Assembly: GCF_000518805.1 (NCBI RefSeq)
Contig: NZ_JAEH01000036.1
Location: forward strand, 1 to 62,000
Direction of reading: 5' to 3'
Length of the DNA: 62,000 nt
Source: Shewanella waksmanii ATCC BAA-643
Lineage (GTDB): Bacteria; Pseudomonadota; Gammaproteobacteria; Enterobacterales; Shewanellaceae
The notes under the pieces: model-generated
What the model saw: only the letters and a program-made list of their open reading frames with translations
What the model was told of the DNA's origin: nothing
Database searches by the model: none
Shown here: piece by piece, positions 37,387-46,979 of the stretch
Layout of the letters: each line of letters starts with the position of its first letter
Position numbering within the stretch: the stretch's first letter is position 1
Made by a program: the position numbers and the translations under genes

Positions 37387-37700
37387 ATACCAATCAGTAT
37401 AAATATTTAGTCACTCAGCGAGAGTTTAGCGGTACTGAGGCAAGGTCATTAAATGCTCCTGCATTAATGACATTCACCACATCCATGTGGCTTGCAACGA
37501 GTGAAGAGCATAGTTGTTCTACGGTTAAACTCGTTAACACAGCATCAGAACCGCTAAAACTCGCCATTGTGGCGCGTTTTTGGCTACCTATTTCTGCGTT
37601 GAATAACCTTACAAGGGAGCAACCATTGTTTCAATTATTCGCCTTGAACTAGGTAGCCAAAAGCGCGCTGAGTAGATCAAATTCTTATACTGATTGGTAT
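37387..37700. repeat. MITE-like repeat, copy 2 (314 bp)
   Basis: It has the same 16-bp perfect terminal inverted repeats as the element at 15006-15270 and nearly the same interior. The difference is an extra 49-bp block after the 5' third, which itself contains two small inverted repeats (TCATTAA...TTAATGA and CCACATCCATGTGG). A 61-codon reading frame inside is not taken as a gene. It lies between the signalling gene and the terminator of bamC. About 150 bp of unremarkable AT-rich DNA separate it from the signalling gene. Confidence 0.85.
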
Positions 37701-37747
37701 AACCGCTCGATGGCGGCCTTGTCATCATCCCCTATAAACACCTAATA

Positions 37748-37773
37748 AAAAGGAGGCCATATAGGCCTCCTTC
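37748..37773 (-). terminator. Terminator after bamC
   Basis: On the minus strand AAGGAGGCCT pairs with its complement across a short loop, followed by a TTTTTATT tract, 30 bp past the bamC stop codon. The stem is AAGGAGGCC/GGCCTCCTT. Confidence 0.85.
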
Positions 37774-37802
37774 AAGTATGAATCATTTATTGCACTGCAT
37801 AA

Positions 37803-38927
37803 CTAGCGAACTTTTCGATCTTCACTCATTAGCTCAGCAAGACCATCATAGACAGCTTCTACAACTTCATTGCTTAATGGTTCGTCGTCAACGTTATTCA
37901 AATCAATACGAGTTTGGTTTTCAGAGTCGCCATCTTGTAATAACAAGCGATATGAACCTTCATCGATTGGCAGCTTCTTCTCACTCCACAGTGAGCTCCA
38001 GAAACCAGAATCATCAGTGACGTTGATATAGTACAAGCCTTTATTGCTGTCCATATCGATAATTTCAAAGCCAAGCTCTGGTAACACGATACGCAGTCTA
38101 TCCCAGGTACGTTTAAACGGCGCATCAGCAATCCAATAGCTTCGGCTTGCTTGGGAGTCAGCATCGTCATTCACTTCAGCTTTAACTAGGTCAACGTCAA
38201 TACCCAAGCTTTCTTTGAGGCGTTTAGCCTTAATCGCTTGCGCACGTTTAACGCTAATATAAGCGACGGTGTTGTTAAGCATATCGATGGTATAACGACG
38301 TTTATCTTCGCCGCTTAGGAAAATCTCTTTCTGAGAACCATCAAAACTTTCTTCATGTTCGATGAGATCAATCAGCAGGCTACCACTGCGCCCATGGGGA
38401 CGCACATCGACATCAAACTGGTAACGCTGACGTAATACATAGACTTCGTCACTGCCCCAAAAACTTGAATCAATTACTTGCTTATCTTCAATCCAGCCAG
38501 TCTCGATAATACCAGCTTCGTAATCTTCATTGACGATTTCGACCGATTTACTGTTTAAGTACTCTTTAAGTACATTAAAGAGCTCTTCTTTTAGATCGAC
38601 GTCATTGTCAATTGATTCGACAACAATCTTGATATTGTCACTGCCTTCTTCAACATGCGTACCTTCAGCCATTGGCAGAACCTGCAACGGCGGACGAATA
38701 TCGAGTGTTTTACCCACTAAACTTGCGTCAGCATTATTGCCTAACTCAGGGATAGCATACTCTTTGCTGTAAGTCGGCTCGTTTAAACCTTCAGGAATAA
38801 CCAACAAAGGCGCAGACTCAACTTTTGCGTATTCATCAGAACCATTCGCTTGGCGTCGATCCACGGGGGTACTACAAGCTGTCGTGACGGCAAGTAATAG
38901 TAATACAGGGGTGACTTGCTTTAGCAT
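37803..38927 (-). CDS. bamC: Outer-membrane assembly lipoprotein BamC
   Basis: A 374-residue lipoprotein of the beta-barrel assembly machine. The signal ends at a lipobox (TTAC, C18), followed by an unstructured region that in E. coli binds BamD and then two helix-grip domains. It starts one base after the dapA stop (TAAATG), the same dapA-bamC order as in E. coli, and so is in the dapA transcript. Its own terminator follows. Sequence is divergent but position and layout agree. Confidence 0.92.
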   Translation of the reverse strand: MLKQVTPVLLLLAVTTACSTPVDRRQANGSDEYAKVESAPLLVIPEGLNEPTYSKEYAIPELGNNADASLVGKTLDIRPPLQVLPMAEGTHVEEGSDNIKIVVESIDNDVDLKEELFNVLKEYLNSKSVEIVNEDYEAGIIETGWIEDKQVIDSSFWGSDEVYVLRQRYQFDVDVRPHGRSGSLLIDLIEHEESFDGSQKEIFLSGEDKRRYTIDMLNNTVAYISVKRAQAIKAKRLKESLGIDVDLVKAEVNDDADSQASRSYWIADAPFKRTWDRLRIVLPELGFEIIDMDSNKGLYYINVTDDSGFWSSLWSEKKLPIDEGSYRLLLQDGDSENQTRIDLNNVDDEPLSNEVVEAVYDGLAELMSEDRKVR

Positions 38928-39815
38928 TTATCTTTTAACCTCTATTCGGGCATTTTTCATCGCTTCTAGCAACAGACCATGATTTGGGGTAGAAAGTTCC
39001 GTTAATGGCAAACGAATAAAGCCATTATCAATCAATCCCATCTGTTTCGCTGCCCACTTTACAGGAATAGGGTTTGCTTCACAAAATAGTGCGCTGAATA
39101 ATCCGCCGATCTGGCTCTCAATCTCTTTTGCTGTAGCAGTGTCGCCAGTTAAAGCGGCATCGCACATCAATTTAAATTCACGCGGCACGATATTATTCGC
39201 TACAGAGATAACGCCATTACCGCCCAAAGCTAAAAACTCTCGTGCTGTGGCATCATCACCGCTGTACAAAAGGAAATCGTCCCCGCACAGCGCTCTTAAA
39301 CGTGCAACTCGACTCACATCACCTGTGGCTTCTTTCACACCAATGATGTTGCTGACATCAACCAGTTGAGCGACTGTTTCAGGCAACATATCAACGGCCG
39401 TTCTTCCCGGTACATTGTATAGGATCTGCGGTACATCAGTTGCTGCAGCCACGGCTTTATAATGAGCCACTAAGCCCGCTGGAGAAGGTTTATTGTAATA
39501 AGGAGTAACGCCTAACATGGCGGCAACGCCCACTTTAGACTGCGCCTTTGTTAACTCAATGGCTTCGGCAGTGGCATTGGCGCCATTACCACCAATAACG
39601 GGAATACGACCCGCTGCAAATTTCACCGTCTGCGACACAACTTCAATGTGTTCTTTCATAGGTAACGTGGCAGACTCGCCTGTGGTACCAACTGCGACTA
39701 TGGCATCGGTACCTTGGGAGATATGGTACTCTACTAACTTTTCAAGACTTGCATAATCGACTGCGCCATCACTATTCATTGGTGTGATTAAGGCTACGAT
39801 GCTTCCGTTTATCAT
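38928..39815 (-). CDS. dapA: 4-hydroxy-tetrahydrodipicolinate synthase
   Basis: A 295-residue aldolase-type enzyme that condenses pyruvate and aspartate semialdehyde, the first step of the diaminopimelate/lysine branch. The Schiff-base lysine is K161 (GVKEATGD), with Y133 (LYNVPGRT) and the GTTGE threonine pair of the catalytic triad at E. coli-like positions. Directly abuts bamC. It is divergent from gcvR across 242 bp. Confidence 0.97.
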   Translation of the reverse strand: MINGSIVALITPMNSDGAVDYASLEKLVEYHISQGTDAIVAVGTTGESATLPMKEHIEVVSQTVKFAAGRIPVIGGNGANATAEAIELTKAQSKVGVAAMLGVTPYYNKPSPAGLVAHYKAVAAATDVPQILYNVPGRTAVDMLPETVAQLVDVSNIIGVKEATGDVSRVARLRALCGDDFLLYSGDDATAREFLALGGNGVISVANNIVPREFKLMCDAALTGDTATAKEIESQIGGLFSALFCEANPIPVKWAAKQMGLIDNGFIRLPLTELSTPNHGLLLEAMKNARIEVKR

Positions 39816-40057
39816 GATACTTCCCCAAGGATTCAGGACTGGCTATGGTACTTATGCTCTTAAGTAAAAACAAGCACTACGACATAATGTTGAAACTTAT
39901 CGTTGTTGTGGCCAATATACTGTTGATATATGGAAGAGATTACTTAGACGGGGGTCTCAAAACTGGCAAGTTGTGGTAACATTGCGCCCTCTAAAAATTA
40001 ACCCTTCTTAATTGATGAGTTAATGAACAAATTACCGTACTAATTGAGGGAAGTTTC

Positions 40058-40597
40058 ATGTCCAATCATCTAGTCATTACTGCTCTGGGTGGCGATCGTC
40101 CAGGTATTGTCAGTAGGTTTGCAAGGCTAGCCAGTGAGTGTGACTGCGATATTGTTGATAGCCGCATGGCGCTATTTGGCAATGAATTTACGCTCATCAT
40201 GATGATGTCGGGTTCTTGGGCTTCAATTACAAAAATGGAAACCAGCTTGCCCGCCTTAAGTGTTGAGCTGGAACTAATGACCGTAACCAAGCGGACTTCT
40301 AAACATACCCCTCTTAATTATGTCAGCCGGCTAGAAGTTACCTTTAATGGTAAAGATCAGCGCGGAACCATGAAACGAATCACCCAGTTCTTAGCAGACC
40401 GCTCACTTGATTTAGCCGCAGTTCGCTCACACGCTGAAGAAGATAGCGACGGCAACCCAACACAAAACGTTTTTCTAACCATTAATGTTCCCGAAAAAGT
40501 CGATATTGATAAGTTAGAAGTCTCAATAGCAGAGTTGGCAACCGATATGTCATTAAGCTGCCATATTGAAAGAATGCAAGGCATAGATAACAACTAA
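40058..40597 (+). CDS. gcvR: Glycine cleavage system repressor GcvR
   Basis: A 179-residue protein with two ACT domains (about 3-80 and 92-170), starting HLVITALGGDRPGIVSRF. GcvR senses glycine and blocks the activator GcvA in E. coli. It is followed 19 bp later by bcp, as in E. coli, and faces dapA-bamC. A GAGGG ribosome-binding site lies eight bases before the start. Confidence 0.92.
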   Translation: MSNHLVITALGGDRPGIVSRFARLASECDCDIVDSRMALFGNEFTLIMMMSGSWASITKMETSLPALSVELELMTVTKRTSKHTPLNYVSRLEVTFNGKDQRGTMKRITQFLADRSLDLAAVRSHAEEDSDGNPTQNVFLTINVPEKVDIDKLEVSIAELATDMSLSCHIERMQGIDNN

Positions 40598-40616
40598 TAA
40601 AAGTGAGTATTCAACG

Positions 40617-41087
40617 ATGAAAACATTAACCGTAGGTGACACCGCCCCCGCATTTGCATTGCAAAACCAGTTCGACAAAAGCTGTGAGCTACAAGCGGCG
40701 CTTAAAGATGGACCCGTGTTAGTTTATTTCTACCCTAAAGCACTTACCCCTGGCTGTACTGTGCAAGCATGCGGCCTGCGAGACAGTTCAAGTGAGCTCA
40801 ATGATCTCAACGTTACCGTTTTTGGCATTAGTCCAGATCCAGTTAAGAAGTTAGCCCGTTTTGCTGAAAAACATGAACTAAACTTTTCGCTACTTAGTGA
40901 TGAAGACCATGCCATCGCTGATGCTTTTGGCGTTTGGGGCGAAAAGAAGTTTATGGGTAAAATCTATGATGGCATTCATCGCCTCAGTTTCCTTATCGGC
41001 CAAGATGGTAAGGTTGCCCATGTATTCAACAAATTTAAAACCAAAGAGCACCATACTGTGGTGCTTGAACATTTAAAAACCGCTTAA
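40617..41087 (+). CDS. bcp: Thioredoxin-dependent thiol peroxidase Bcp (PrxQ type)
   Basis: A 156-residue peroxiredoxin that reduces peroxides. The active cysteine is C47 and the resolving cysteine C52 in LTPGCTVQACGLRD, as in E. coli Bcp (five apart). It starts 19 bp after gcvR and is probably in its transcript. A bidirectional terminator follows. Confidence 0.95.
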   Translation: MKTLTVGDTAPAFALQNQFDKSCELQAALKDGPVLVYFYPKALTPGCTVQACGLRDSSSELNDLNVTVFGISPDPVKKLARFAEKHELNFSLLSDEDHAIADAFGVWGEKKFMGKIYDGIHRLSFLIGQDGKVAHVFNKFKTKEHHTVVLEHLKTA

Positions 41088-41091
41088 TATT

Positions 41092-41115
41092 AAAAGCCCT
41101 CAATTGAGGGCTTTT
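41092..41115. terminator. Bidirectional terminator between bcp and argO
   Basis: AAAAGCCCTCAATTGAGGGCTTTT is a near-continuous palindrome with A and T runs at both ends, placed between two converging genes. Confidence 0.9.
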
Positions 41116-41145
41116 TATTAGTTACTTTATGTTCACTACTTTCGT

Positions 41146-41757
41146 TTAACTCATGTAGGGATAAATAAGCCCTAATCCTATCGCCCACATCGTCAGCCAA
41201 ATAAAGCGGTCCAAATAACACCAAGCTTTGGGATTTTGAAATAACGGACTTAGGAATCTCGCCCCAAAACTCAGGCTAAAGAACCAGAGAAATGATGCCA
41301 GTACCGCGCCGGCTCCAAACATAGAGCGATCACTCCCAACAAATTGGGTGCTGATACTCCCAAGCAACACTACCGTATCTAAATAAAGGTGTGGGTTTAA
41401 TAAGCTAATTCCCAGCGTGGTGAGTATCGCGGCCTTTAACGTTTGCCCTTGCAGTTGGCTAGCTTGTTCAATAGTGTGCGCCACAAACGATGACTTCAGC
41501 GCAGCAGTGCCATAGGCAAATAAAAACACCGCGCCACCAATGCTAGCGATATCTTTTAGCAGCGGGAACGCTTGAATCAAATGGCCAAATCCAGCGACGC
41601 CGGCCAAAATCATGACCGCATCAATGAATGAACATAACGCTGCTATTGGCATTGAATGTTGCTGCTTTAACCCTTGCTTTAGTACAAAGGCGTTTTGCGC
41701 GCCAACGGCCATAATGAGGCTCGCGCCAATCCCTACACCTTGAACAAATGCGTGCAC
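41146..41757 (-). CDS. argO: LysE-family arginine/lysine exporter ArgO
   Basis: An inner-membrane protein of about 203 residues with six membrane helices and the LysE-family region GASLIMAVGAQNAFVLKQGL near the N-terminus. Exports basic amino acids. I start it at GTG 41757 because AAAGGAG lies eight bases before it; the upstream TTG at 41775 would contain that ribosome-binding site. It is divergent from the argP gene, which in E. coli activates argO. Confidence 0.88.
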   Translation of the reverse strand: MHAFVQGVGIGASLIMAVGAQNAFVLKQGLKQQHSMPIAALCSFIDAVMILAGVAGFGHLIQAFPLLKDIASIGGAVFLFAYGTAALKSSFVAHTIEQASQLQGQTLKAAILTTLGISLLNPHLYLDTVVLLGSISTQFVGSDRSMFGAGAVLASFLWFFSLSFGARFLSPLFQNPKAWCYLDRFIWLTMWAIGLGLIYPYMS

Positions 41758-41921
41758 AGCTAATACTCCTTTCAAATGAAAAATTTTAGTCGATTCATAG
41801 GACTAAATTTACTGGTGATATTTCAATGAGTGCAGTGTAGTTCTAAGCTAAAATTAAATAAAACTAATTATTTTAATGCACCATAAGTTATACTAATACA
41901 TCGAAAGTAAGGAGATAACAG

Positions 41922-42809
41922 ATGTTGGACTATGGACAATTACACGCGCTTTACGTAGTAGCAAACCAAGGTAGTTTTGAGCGAGCCGCCAAAATATTGT
42001 GTGTGACACAGTCAGCGGTATCTCAACGTATCAAGCAATTAGAAGAGCGAGTGGGTCAAGCGCTACTGATCCGTTCTAGCCCTGTGACGGTAACGGAACT
42101 TGGCAAGCGGCTATTGCGTCACTTTAATCATGTGCAGCTGTTGGAAGATGAACTTAACCATGAAATTGGTTATCAAGACAGCCACCTACCGGTTAAGGTC
42201 AGTATTGCTGTTAATGCCGATACACTAGCAACTTGGTTTTTACCGGCACTTGCTGGTGTCTTTAGTCGCCATGGTTGGATTCTTGAATTAATCATTGATG
42301 ACGAGTCTTATACTCATCACCTATTAAAAAACGGAGAAGCTGTCGGCTGTGTGACCACCACAGCAAAGGCATTGGCAGGATGCAGCAGCGATCACCTTGG
42401 TGACATGCGCTATCTTTGCCTAGCAACCCCAGAGTTTTATCAGCAGTACTTTGCAAACGGCATCAATCAAGACAGCCTATCTAAAGCACCGGCAGTGGTC
42501 TTTAATACAAAAGATCTGTTGCATCAGAAGTTTTTGGCTGAACATTTTCAAATGCAAGCCGGCCAATGGGCTGAGCACCAAATCCCCTCTTCTGAGAGTT
42601 TTCTAGAAGCCATTAAACTAGGCATGGGTTATGGGTTAGTGAGTCACCTGCAAGCTCAAACATTGCTCGACAGCGGCAGTCTGGTTGAAGTGACTCCCGA
42701 TATTCACATTGATGTGGCGCTATATTGGCAACACTGGAATATTAAAGCGCAGCATACCAGTATCATCTACCGCGCTCTAGCCTCAGTAGCTAAAGACCAA
42801 CTTAAGTAG
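41922..42809 (+). CDS. argP: LysR-family regulator ArgP (IciA)
   Basis: A 295-residue LysR-type regulator with an N-terminal winged helix (FERAAKILCVTQSAVSQRIKQLEERVG) and a co-inducer-binding domain. The divergent argO gene, 164 bp away, is the classic ArgP target, so it likely senses arginine and lysine. AAGGAG precedes the ATG by seven bases. The pair is self-contained. Confidence 0.9.
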   Translation: MLDYGQLHALYVVANQGSFERAAKILCVTQSAVSQRIKQLEERVGQALLIRSSPVTVTELGKRLLRHFNHVQLLEDELNHEIGYQDSHLPVKVSIAVNADTLATWFLPALAGVFSRHGWILELIIDDESYTHHLLKNGEAVGCVTTTAKALAGCSSDHLGDMRYLCLATPEFYQQYFANGINQDSLSKAPAVVFNTKDLLHQKFLAEHFQMQAGQWAEHQIPSSESFLEAIKLGMGYGLVSHLQAQTLLDSGSLVEVTPDIHIDVALYWQHWNIKAQHTSIIYRALASVAKDQLK

Positions 42810-42849
42810 CTCCTCACAGCCAAGACACAGCATGAGGAGCGCCCTATTG

Positions 42850-43965
42850 TTAAGAACTGACTTGTTGCTCGGCTGATTGTTGCTCCTGAGCTTGATCTTG
42901 CGCGCTTTGCTCTTCAGGTAGTTGCGGCCACGCATTAATGACTGCCTTAACCAATGACGCCAAAGGAATGGCAAAGAATACGCCCCACACCCCCCATAAG
43001 CCGCCAAATACCAATACGGCAGCAATAATAAACACTGGGTGCAGATCGACAGCATCTGAAAACAGAATAGGAACCAACAAGTTACCATCTAAAGCCTGAA
43101 TGATACCGTAACCCAGCATCAAATAACCAAACTCAGGACTGATCCCCCATTGGAAAAAGGCCACTAACGCAATCGGCAGTGTAACTAACGTGGCGCCAAC
43201 ATACGGAATAAGTACAGATAGGCCCGTCAATACACCCAGTAGCGCGGCATAACGTAGATCCATGATTGCAAAAAACAGATAGCTCACTACACCAATGATC
43301 ACGATTTCAATAATTTTACCGCGAATATAATTGAATATCTGTTGATGCATTTCGTACCAAACTTTACGGGCGAGATCACGATTGGTCGGAATGAAACGCT
43401 TACTACCTTTAATCAGGCTGTCTTTATCCTTAAGGAAGAAAAACACCAATAACGGCACCAAAATCGCGTATACCATCAACACCAAAAGCGAGGCAGAATA
43501 GCCTATGAGTTGTTTACCAAAATCCAGTAGATGCTGAGTGTCTAGCATTTTTTTAAGCTGATTAACCATGCTATCTAGCTGATCTGCAGCAATAAATTGT
43601 GGGTATTGATTGATATAACCCTGCGCGGTGATTAGGCCTTTGTCTATCATACTTGGTAAATCAGATATCAAGGCTAAGCCTTGTCGCCAAATACTGGGCA
43701 TCAATACTAAGACGATGAGCAACATCAACCCCACAAACAGCACCAACACCAATGATGCGGCGGTTGAACGGTTCATCCCCAACCGCAGCATTTGGGCTAC
43801 CGGCCACTCCAGCAAAAATGCTAGCACCAATGCCACAAGTAACGGCGCTAACAATCCACCTGCAAAATATAGTATTAACGCTAAGCCGATGATAATCATC
43901 ACTAAGGTGACGGCTTGGGGATCGCTGAAGCGGGCTTTATACCATTTATTTAAAAGGCTTAACAT
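42850..43965 (-). CDS. perM: PerM/AI-2E-family membrane transporter
   Basis: A 371-residue inner-membrane protein of the AI-2E exporter (UPF0118) family with about seven to eight membrane helices, a central soluble region (about 150-200) and the FALLTGLSVLIPYVGATL-like segment (here GVLTGLSVLIPYVGATLVTLP). An E. coli-like perM-bepA-ArsC order is seen here too. The C-terminal 25 residues are Gln/Glu-rich. It starts at 43965 with AGGAAGAG upstream. Substrate unknown. Confidence 0.88.
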   Translation of the reverse strand: MLSLLNKWYKARFSDPQAVTLVMIIIGLALILYFAGGLLAPLLVALVLAFLLEWPVAQMLRLGMNRSTAASLVLVLFVGLMLLIVLVLMPSIWRQGLALISDLPSMIDKGLITAQGYINQYPQFIAADQLDSMVNQLKKMLDTQHLLDFGKQLIGYSASLLVLMVYAILVPLLVFFFLKDKDSLIKGSKRFIPTNRDLARKVWYEMHQQIFNYIRGKIIEIVIIGVVSYLFFAIMDLRYAALLGVLTGLSVLIPYVGATLVTLPIALVAFFQWGISPEFGYLMLGYGIIQALDGNLLVPILFSDAVDLHPVFIIAAVLVFGGLWGVWGVFFAIPLASLVKAVINAWPQLPEEQSAQDQAQEQQSAEQQVSS

Positions 43966-44036
43966 TCACTCTTCCTAAAAATTAAGTGGCAGAACCACAA
44001 ACATGATTTTTTGCGCCAACTAAAGAAAACATAAAT

Positions 44037-44261
44037 TTACTGCACATTATTTTCAACTTCTACCACACAGCATTGTGGCGTATCGCTGACTATACGGTAG
44101 CGATATTGCGCTTTTTGTAAAAACCGGGGAACATCTTGCCTAGTTCCAGAGTCTGACAAAGTAACAGACAAGACTTGTTGATGTGATAACTGTTTTAACG
44201 CAAGCTTCAACTTTACCAAGGCTAATGGACATTTGTACGGAGTTAAATCAAGAAAAATCAT
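44037..44261 (-). CDS. TusA/SirA-like sulfurtransferase family protein
   Basis: A 74-residue protein of the TusA family with the conserved cysteine-proline pair in LTPYKCPLALVKLKLAL, which carries persulfide sulfur in this family. True TusA uses a slightly longer CP-containing loop, so the exact role is open. Start taken at ATG 44261 (MIFLDLT); a TTG two codons upstream is less likely. It lies between perM and bepA on the opposite strand to bepA. Confidence 0.8.
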   Translation of the reverse strand: MIFLDLTPYKCPLALVKLKLALKQLSHQQVLSVTLSDSGTRQDVPRFLQKAQYRYRIVSDTPQCCVVEVENNVQ

Positions 44262-44456
44262 AATCAACTTGCTAAAGACAAACTAAGGCCATTATCCTTA
44301 GTCTCCGATAAAAGCTCAAGCAGTGAGTTAATGCCATCGCCCGCTTTTAACGATAATAACGATTAAAACGGTATTATAGCTAATTTGAGTTGTAGGTTTT
44401 TGTATCAACAACGAAATTTTTTGCTGACGAAAACGAGTAAAACTGTAAGGATTCGC

Positions 44457-45917
44457 TTGATTAATATCAAAACCAAAAAGCAAGTGTTGGCTGGCATCGT
44501 CTCTTTGATGTTTACCGTAACCGCACCATTGGCAGTGGCTAATAATGATTTACCTGATCTTGGTACTGCAGCGGTCAACACATTTAGTTTAGAAAAAGAA
44601 ACCGAATATGGCGACGCTTATATGCGCGTTATTCGATCTTCTGCACCTATGGTCAATGACCCGGTTTTAAATCAATATCTAACTGAGTTAGGCAATAAAC
44701 TTGTCGCCCATGCCACCGGCGTTAAGACCCCGTTTTATTTTTTCTTGCTGCGCAATGATGAAATCAACGCATTCGCATTTTTTGGTGGCCATGTCGGGGT
44801 TCATACCGGGCTGTTTCTCAATGCCGATAACGAAAGTCAGTTAGCTTCGGTACTCGGTCACGAAATTACCCACGTTACCCAACGCCATCTAGCACGCTCA
44901 ATCGAAGCACAACAAAAAAGCTCGACGGCAACTATCGCCGGTATGCTAGGTGCTATCTTACTTACCATTGCCGCGCCACAAGCGGGCATGGCAGCTTTGG
45001 CCACCACCCAAGCATTGGCAACCCAGGCACAAATTAACTACACACGTCTACATGAAAAAGAAGCTGACCGTATTGGCATGCAAATCTTGGTTGATGCCGG
45101 ATTTGACCCTAATGGCGCTGCAGACTTTTTCGCAAAGTTAGCCACTCGCTATCGCTTTACCAGCAAGCCGCCGCAAATGTTGCTGACTCACCCATTGCCA
45201 GAATCGCGTATTACTGAGGCTCGCAACCGCGCTGCACAATACCCGCACCGCTACATTCCCGATAACTTAGACTTCCAGTTGGCTAAAGCTCGTATTCAAG
45301 TACGTTTCAGTAGTTTTAGTGATGAAGCCGCTATCATGTTGTTCGATAGACAATTGCAGCGCCGCACTTATGAGTTCAGAGAAGCAGCTCTTTATGGTAA
45401 AGCACTGGCATTGTTTAGAACCAAGGATTTTGTCAACGCAGAAAAAATTATTGATGACCTATTGGCCAACGACAAAAATAACCTTTTCTACATTGATACC
45501 AAAACAGATCTGCTGATTGAGAAAGAGGACTATGAAGGCGCACTTGCGCTGCTCGAGCGCCATAGACGCTTAAAACCCACTTCTGCTGTGATCAACACAA
45601 ACCTTGCACATGCCTATATCGAAAGCGGCAAAGCCAGCAAAGCGATTCCTTTATTAGAAGAGATGATTTTTCTGGATAGACAAAACCAGCTGCCCTTGTA
45701 CCTACTTAGCGACGCCTACAAAAAGACTGGTGATAAAGCCATGGAGCACTTTGTTAAGGCCGAGACCATGGCACTCGGGGCTGATTATAGCGGTGCAATA
45801 GATCAATTAAACTTTGCCTATCGCCTGTCAGAGAAGAATCCATTACAACTTGCTAGGATTGAAGCCAGAATAAGGCAGTTTAAACAATCCAAGCGCGCTA
45901 TTGAGGCGCTTCAATAG
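44457..45917 (+). CDS. bepA: Periplasmic M48 metalloprotease/chaperone BepA
   Basis: A periplasmic protein of about 486 residues with a signal peptide (VSLMFTVTAPLAVA), an M48 zinc-protease domain with HEITH (LGHEITHVTQRH) and a C-terminal TPR array from about residue 300. In E. coli BepA aids outer-membrane protein assembly and degrades misfolded BamA and LptD. I start at TTG 44457, with TAAGGA five bases upstream; the longer frame from 44385 adds a leader that does not look like a signal. bamC is 7 kb away. Confidence 0.93.
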   Translation: MINIKTKKQVLAGIVSLMFTVTAPLAVANNDLPDLGTAAVNTFSLEKETEYGDAYMRVIRSSAPMVNDPVLNQYLTELGNKLVAHATGVKTPFYFFLLRNDEINAFAFFGGHVGVHTGLFLNADNESQLASVLGHEITHVTQRHLARSIEAQQKSSTATIAGMLGAILLTIAAPQAGMAALATTQALATQAQINYTRLHEKEADRIGMQILVDAGFDPNGAADFFAKLATRYRFTSKPPQMLLTHPLPESRITEARNRAAQYPHRYIPDNLDFQLAKARIQVRFSSFSDEAAIMLFDRQLQRRTYEFREAALYGKALALFRTKDFVNAEKIIDDLLANDKNNLFYIDTKTDLLIEKEDYEGALALLERHRRLKPTSAVINTNLAHAYIESGKASKAIPLLEEMIFLDRQNQLPLYLLSDAYKKTGDKAMEHFVKAETMALGADYSGAIDQLNFAYRLSEKNPLQLARIEARIRQFKQSKRAIEALQ

Positions 45918-45999
45918 CGTGAATAGTGAGCGGTAGTTTTGTGACTCCGCTCAACTTTTCAAGTATTATAGTCACATCGTTTCTATCGAGAATAACTCA

Positions 46000-46347
46000 A
46001 TGACTCAAGTTAGTATTATTCACAACCCTCGCTGTTCAAAAAGCCGTCAAACATTGGCCTTGCTTGAAGAAAACAATTGTGAGATCACCACAATAGAATA
46101 CTTAAAAAATCCGCTAAGCGTCACTGAAATCAAAGACATATTAGCCAAGCTAGCCATTGATGCACGCCAGCTAATGCGCACCAAAGAAACTGAATACAAA
46201 GAGTTAGGTCTCGCCAATGTCACCGATGAGCAAGCACTTATCAGCGCGATGGCCAGCACACCTAAGCTGATTGAACGCCCGATAGTACTGGCTAACGGTA
46301 AAGCAGCAATTGGTCGTCCTCCAGAAAACGTTTTATCAATTATATAA
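46000..46347 (+). CDS. arsC: ArsC-family arsenate reductase-like protein (YfgD)
   Basis: A 115-residue glutaredoxin-coupled ArsC-type protein with the catalytic cysteine in HNPRCSKSRQTLALL and the RPIVL segment. The E. coli neighbour of bepA is yfgD, of this type. It starts at 46000 and is followed by the DUF2069 gene after 10 bp. Whether it reduces arsenate is not shown; there are no ars resistance genes nearby. Confidence 0.88.
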   Translation: MTQVSIIHNPRCSKSRQTLALLEENNCEITTIEYLKNPLSVTEIKDILAKLAIDARQLMRTKETEYKELGLANVTDEQALISAMASTPKLIERPIVLANGKAAIGRPPENVLSII

Positions 46348-46357
46348 AGAGTTAACC

Positions 46358-46738
46358 ATGACAACATCAGCCTTATTTCAGTGGTGCCGCGCAGGCTACA
46401 TCATCTTGGTGCTGCTGCTAAGCGGATGGTTTATCAATAAGGGCTTAAGCGGTCAATACTCCATGGCATTTAGCTTACTGTGGGTACTACCCTTGTTAGC
46501 ACCTTTAAAAGGCGTGTTACAGGGTAAACCCTATACCTACGCTTGGGCCAGTTTCATATTATGTTTGTACATGTTGCATGGCCTAACCTTACTTTGGGTA
46601 ACAGAAACACACCTATTGTTCGCCATTGCCGAAGTACTGTTACTAGGCTTATTAATGCTGGGATTCCCCTTTTATGCACGGTTACGCGGCCGCGAATTGG
46701 GCTTAGGGTTGAAAAAGAACAAAAACAAAAGCGCTTAA
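46358..46738 (+). CDS. DUF2069 membrane protein
   Basis: A 126-residue protein with about four membrane helices and a lysine/asparagine-rich tail. I take it as DUF2069 (gamma-proteobacterial neighbour of arsC/bepA). It starts at ATG 46358, 10 bp after the ArsC gene, so the two form a transcript. The end overlaps a terminator stem. Function unknown. Confidence 0.82.
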   Translation: MTTSALFQWCRAGYIILVLLLSGWFINKGLSGQYSMAFSLLWVLPLLAPLKGVLQGKPYTYAWASFILCLYMLHGLTLLWVTETHLLFAIAEVLLLGLLMLGFPFYARLRGRELGLGLKKNKNKSA

Positions 46739-46751
46739 TAGCGCTTTTTTT
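46727..46751 (+). terminator. Terminator overlapping the DUF2069 stop
   Basis: AAAAGCGC pairs with GCGCTTTT around TTAATA, then a T run. The stem begins in the last codons of the gene. Confidence 0.8.
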
Positions 46752-46979
46752 ATCTGTCGCCCCTACCGGAAAGTCCTGCCACCTGAAAGTCCAGCCTTGT
46801 GCCTGATTGTGATGACATTTTTATAACGAGCGTGTAATGTGTTCACAACCAAACAAAGCACACTCATACACGCTAAATCTAACTTTTCGATCGTGTAACG
46901 CTTTAAAAACGTATAACTATAAATAGCAAATTTAACACCAATATCATGCTGATTGAGCTGATATTTGATGGAGGTTTAC

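Noticed and set aside
37467..37652. A 61-codon frame on the plus strand inside the second MITE copy
   Set aside because: It lies wholly in a non-coding repeat with inverted ends and has no ribosome-binding site. The short copy at 15006 lacks the block that supplies the start region, so the frame follows from the repeat rather than from a gene.
39816..40057. Lysine or glycine riboswitch between dapA and gcvR
   Set aside because: The gap is short and divergent and shows no multi-helix conserved core or terminator that would fit either riboswitch on either strand.
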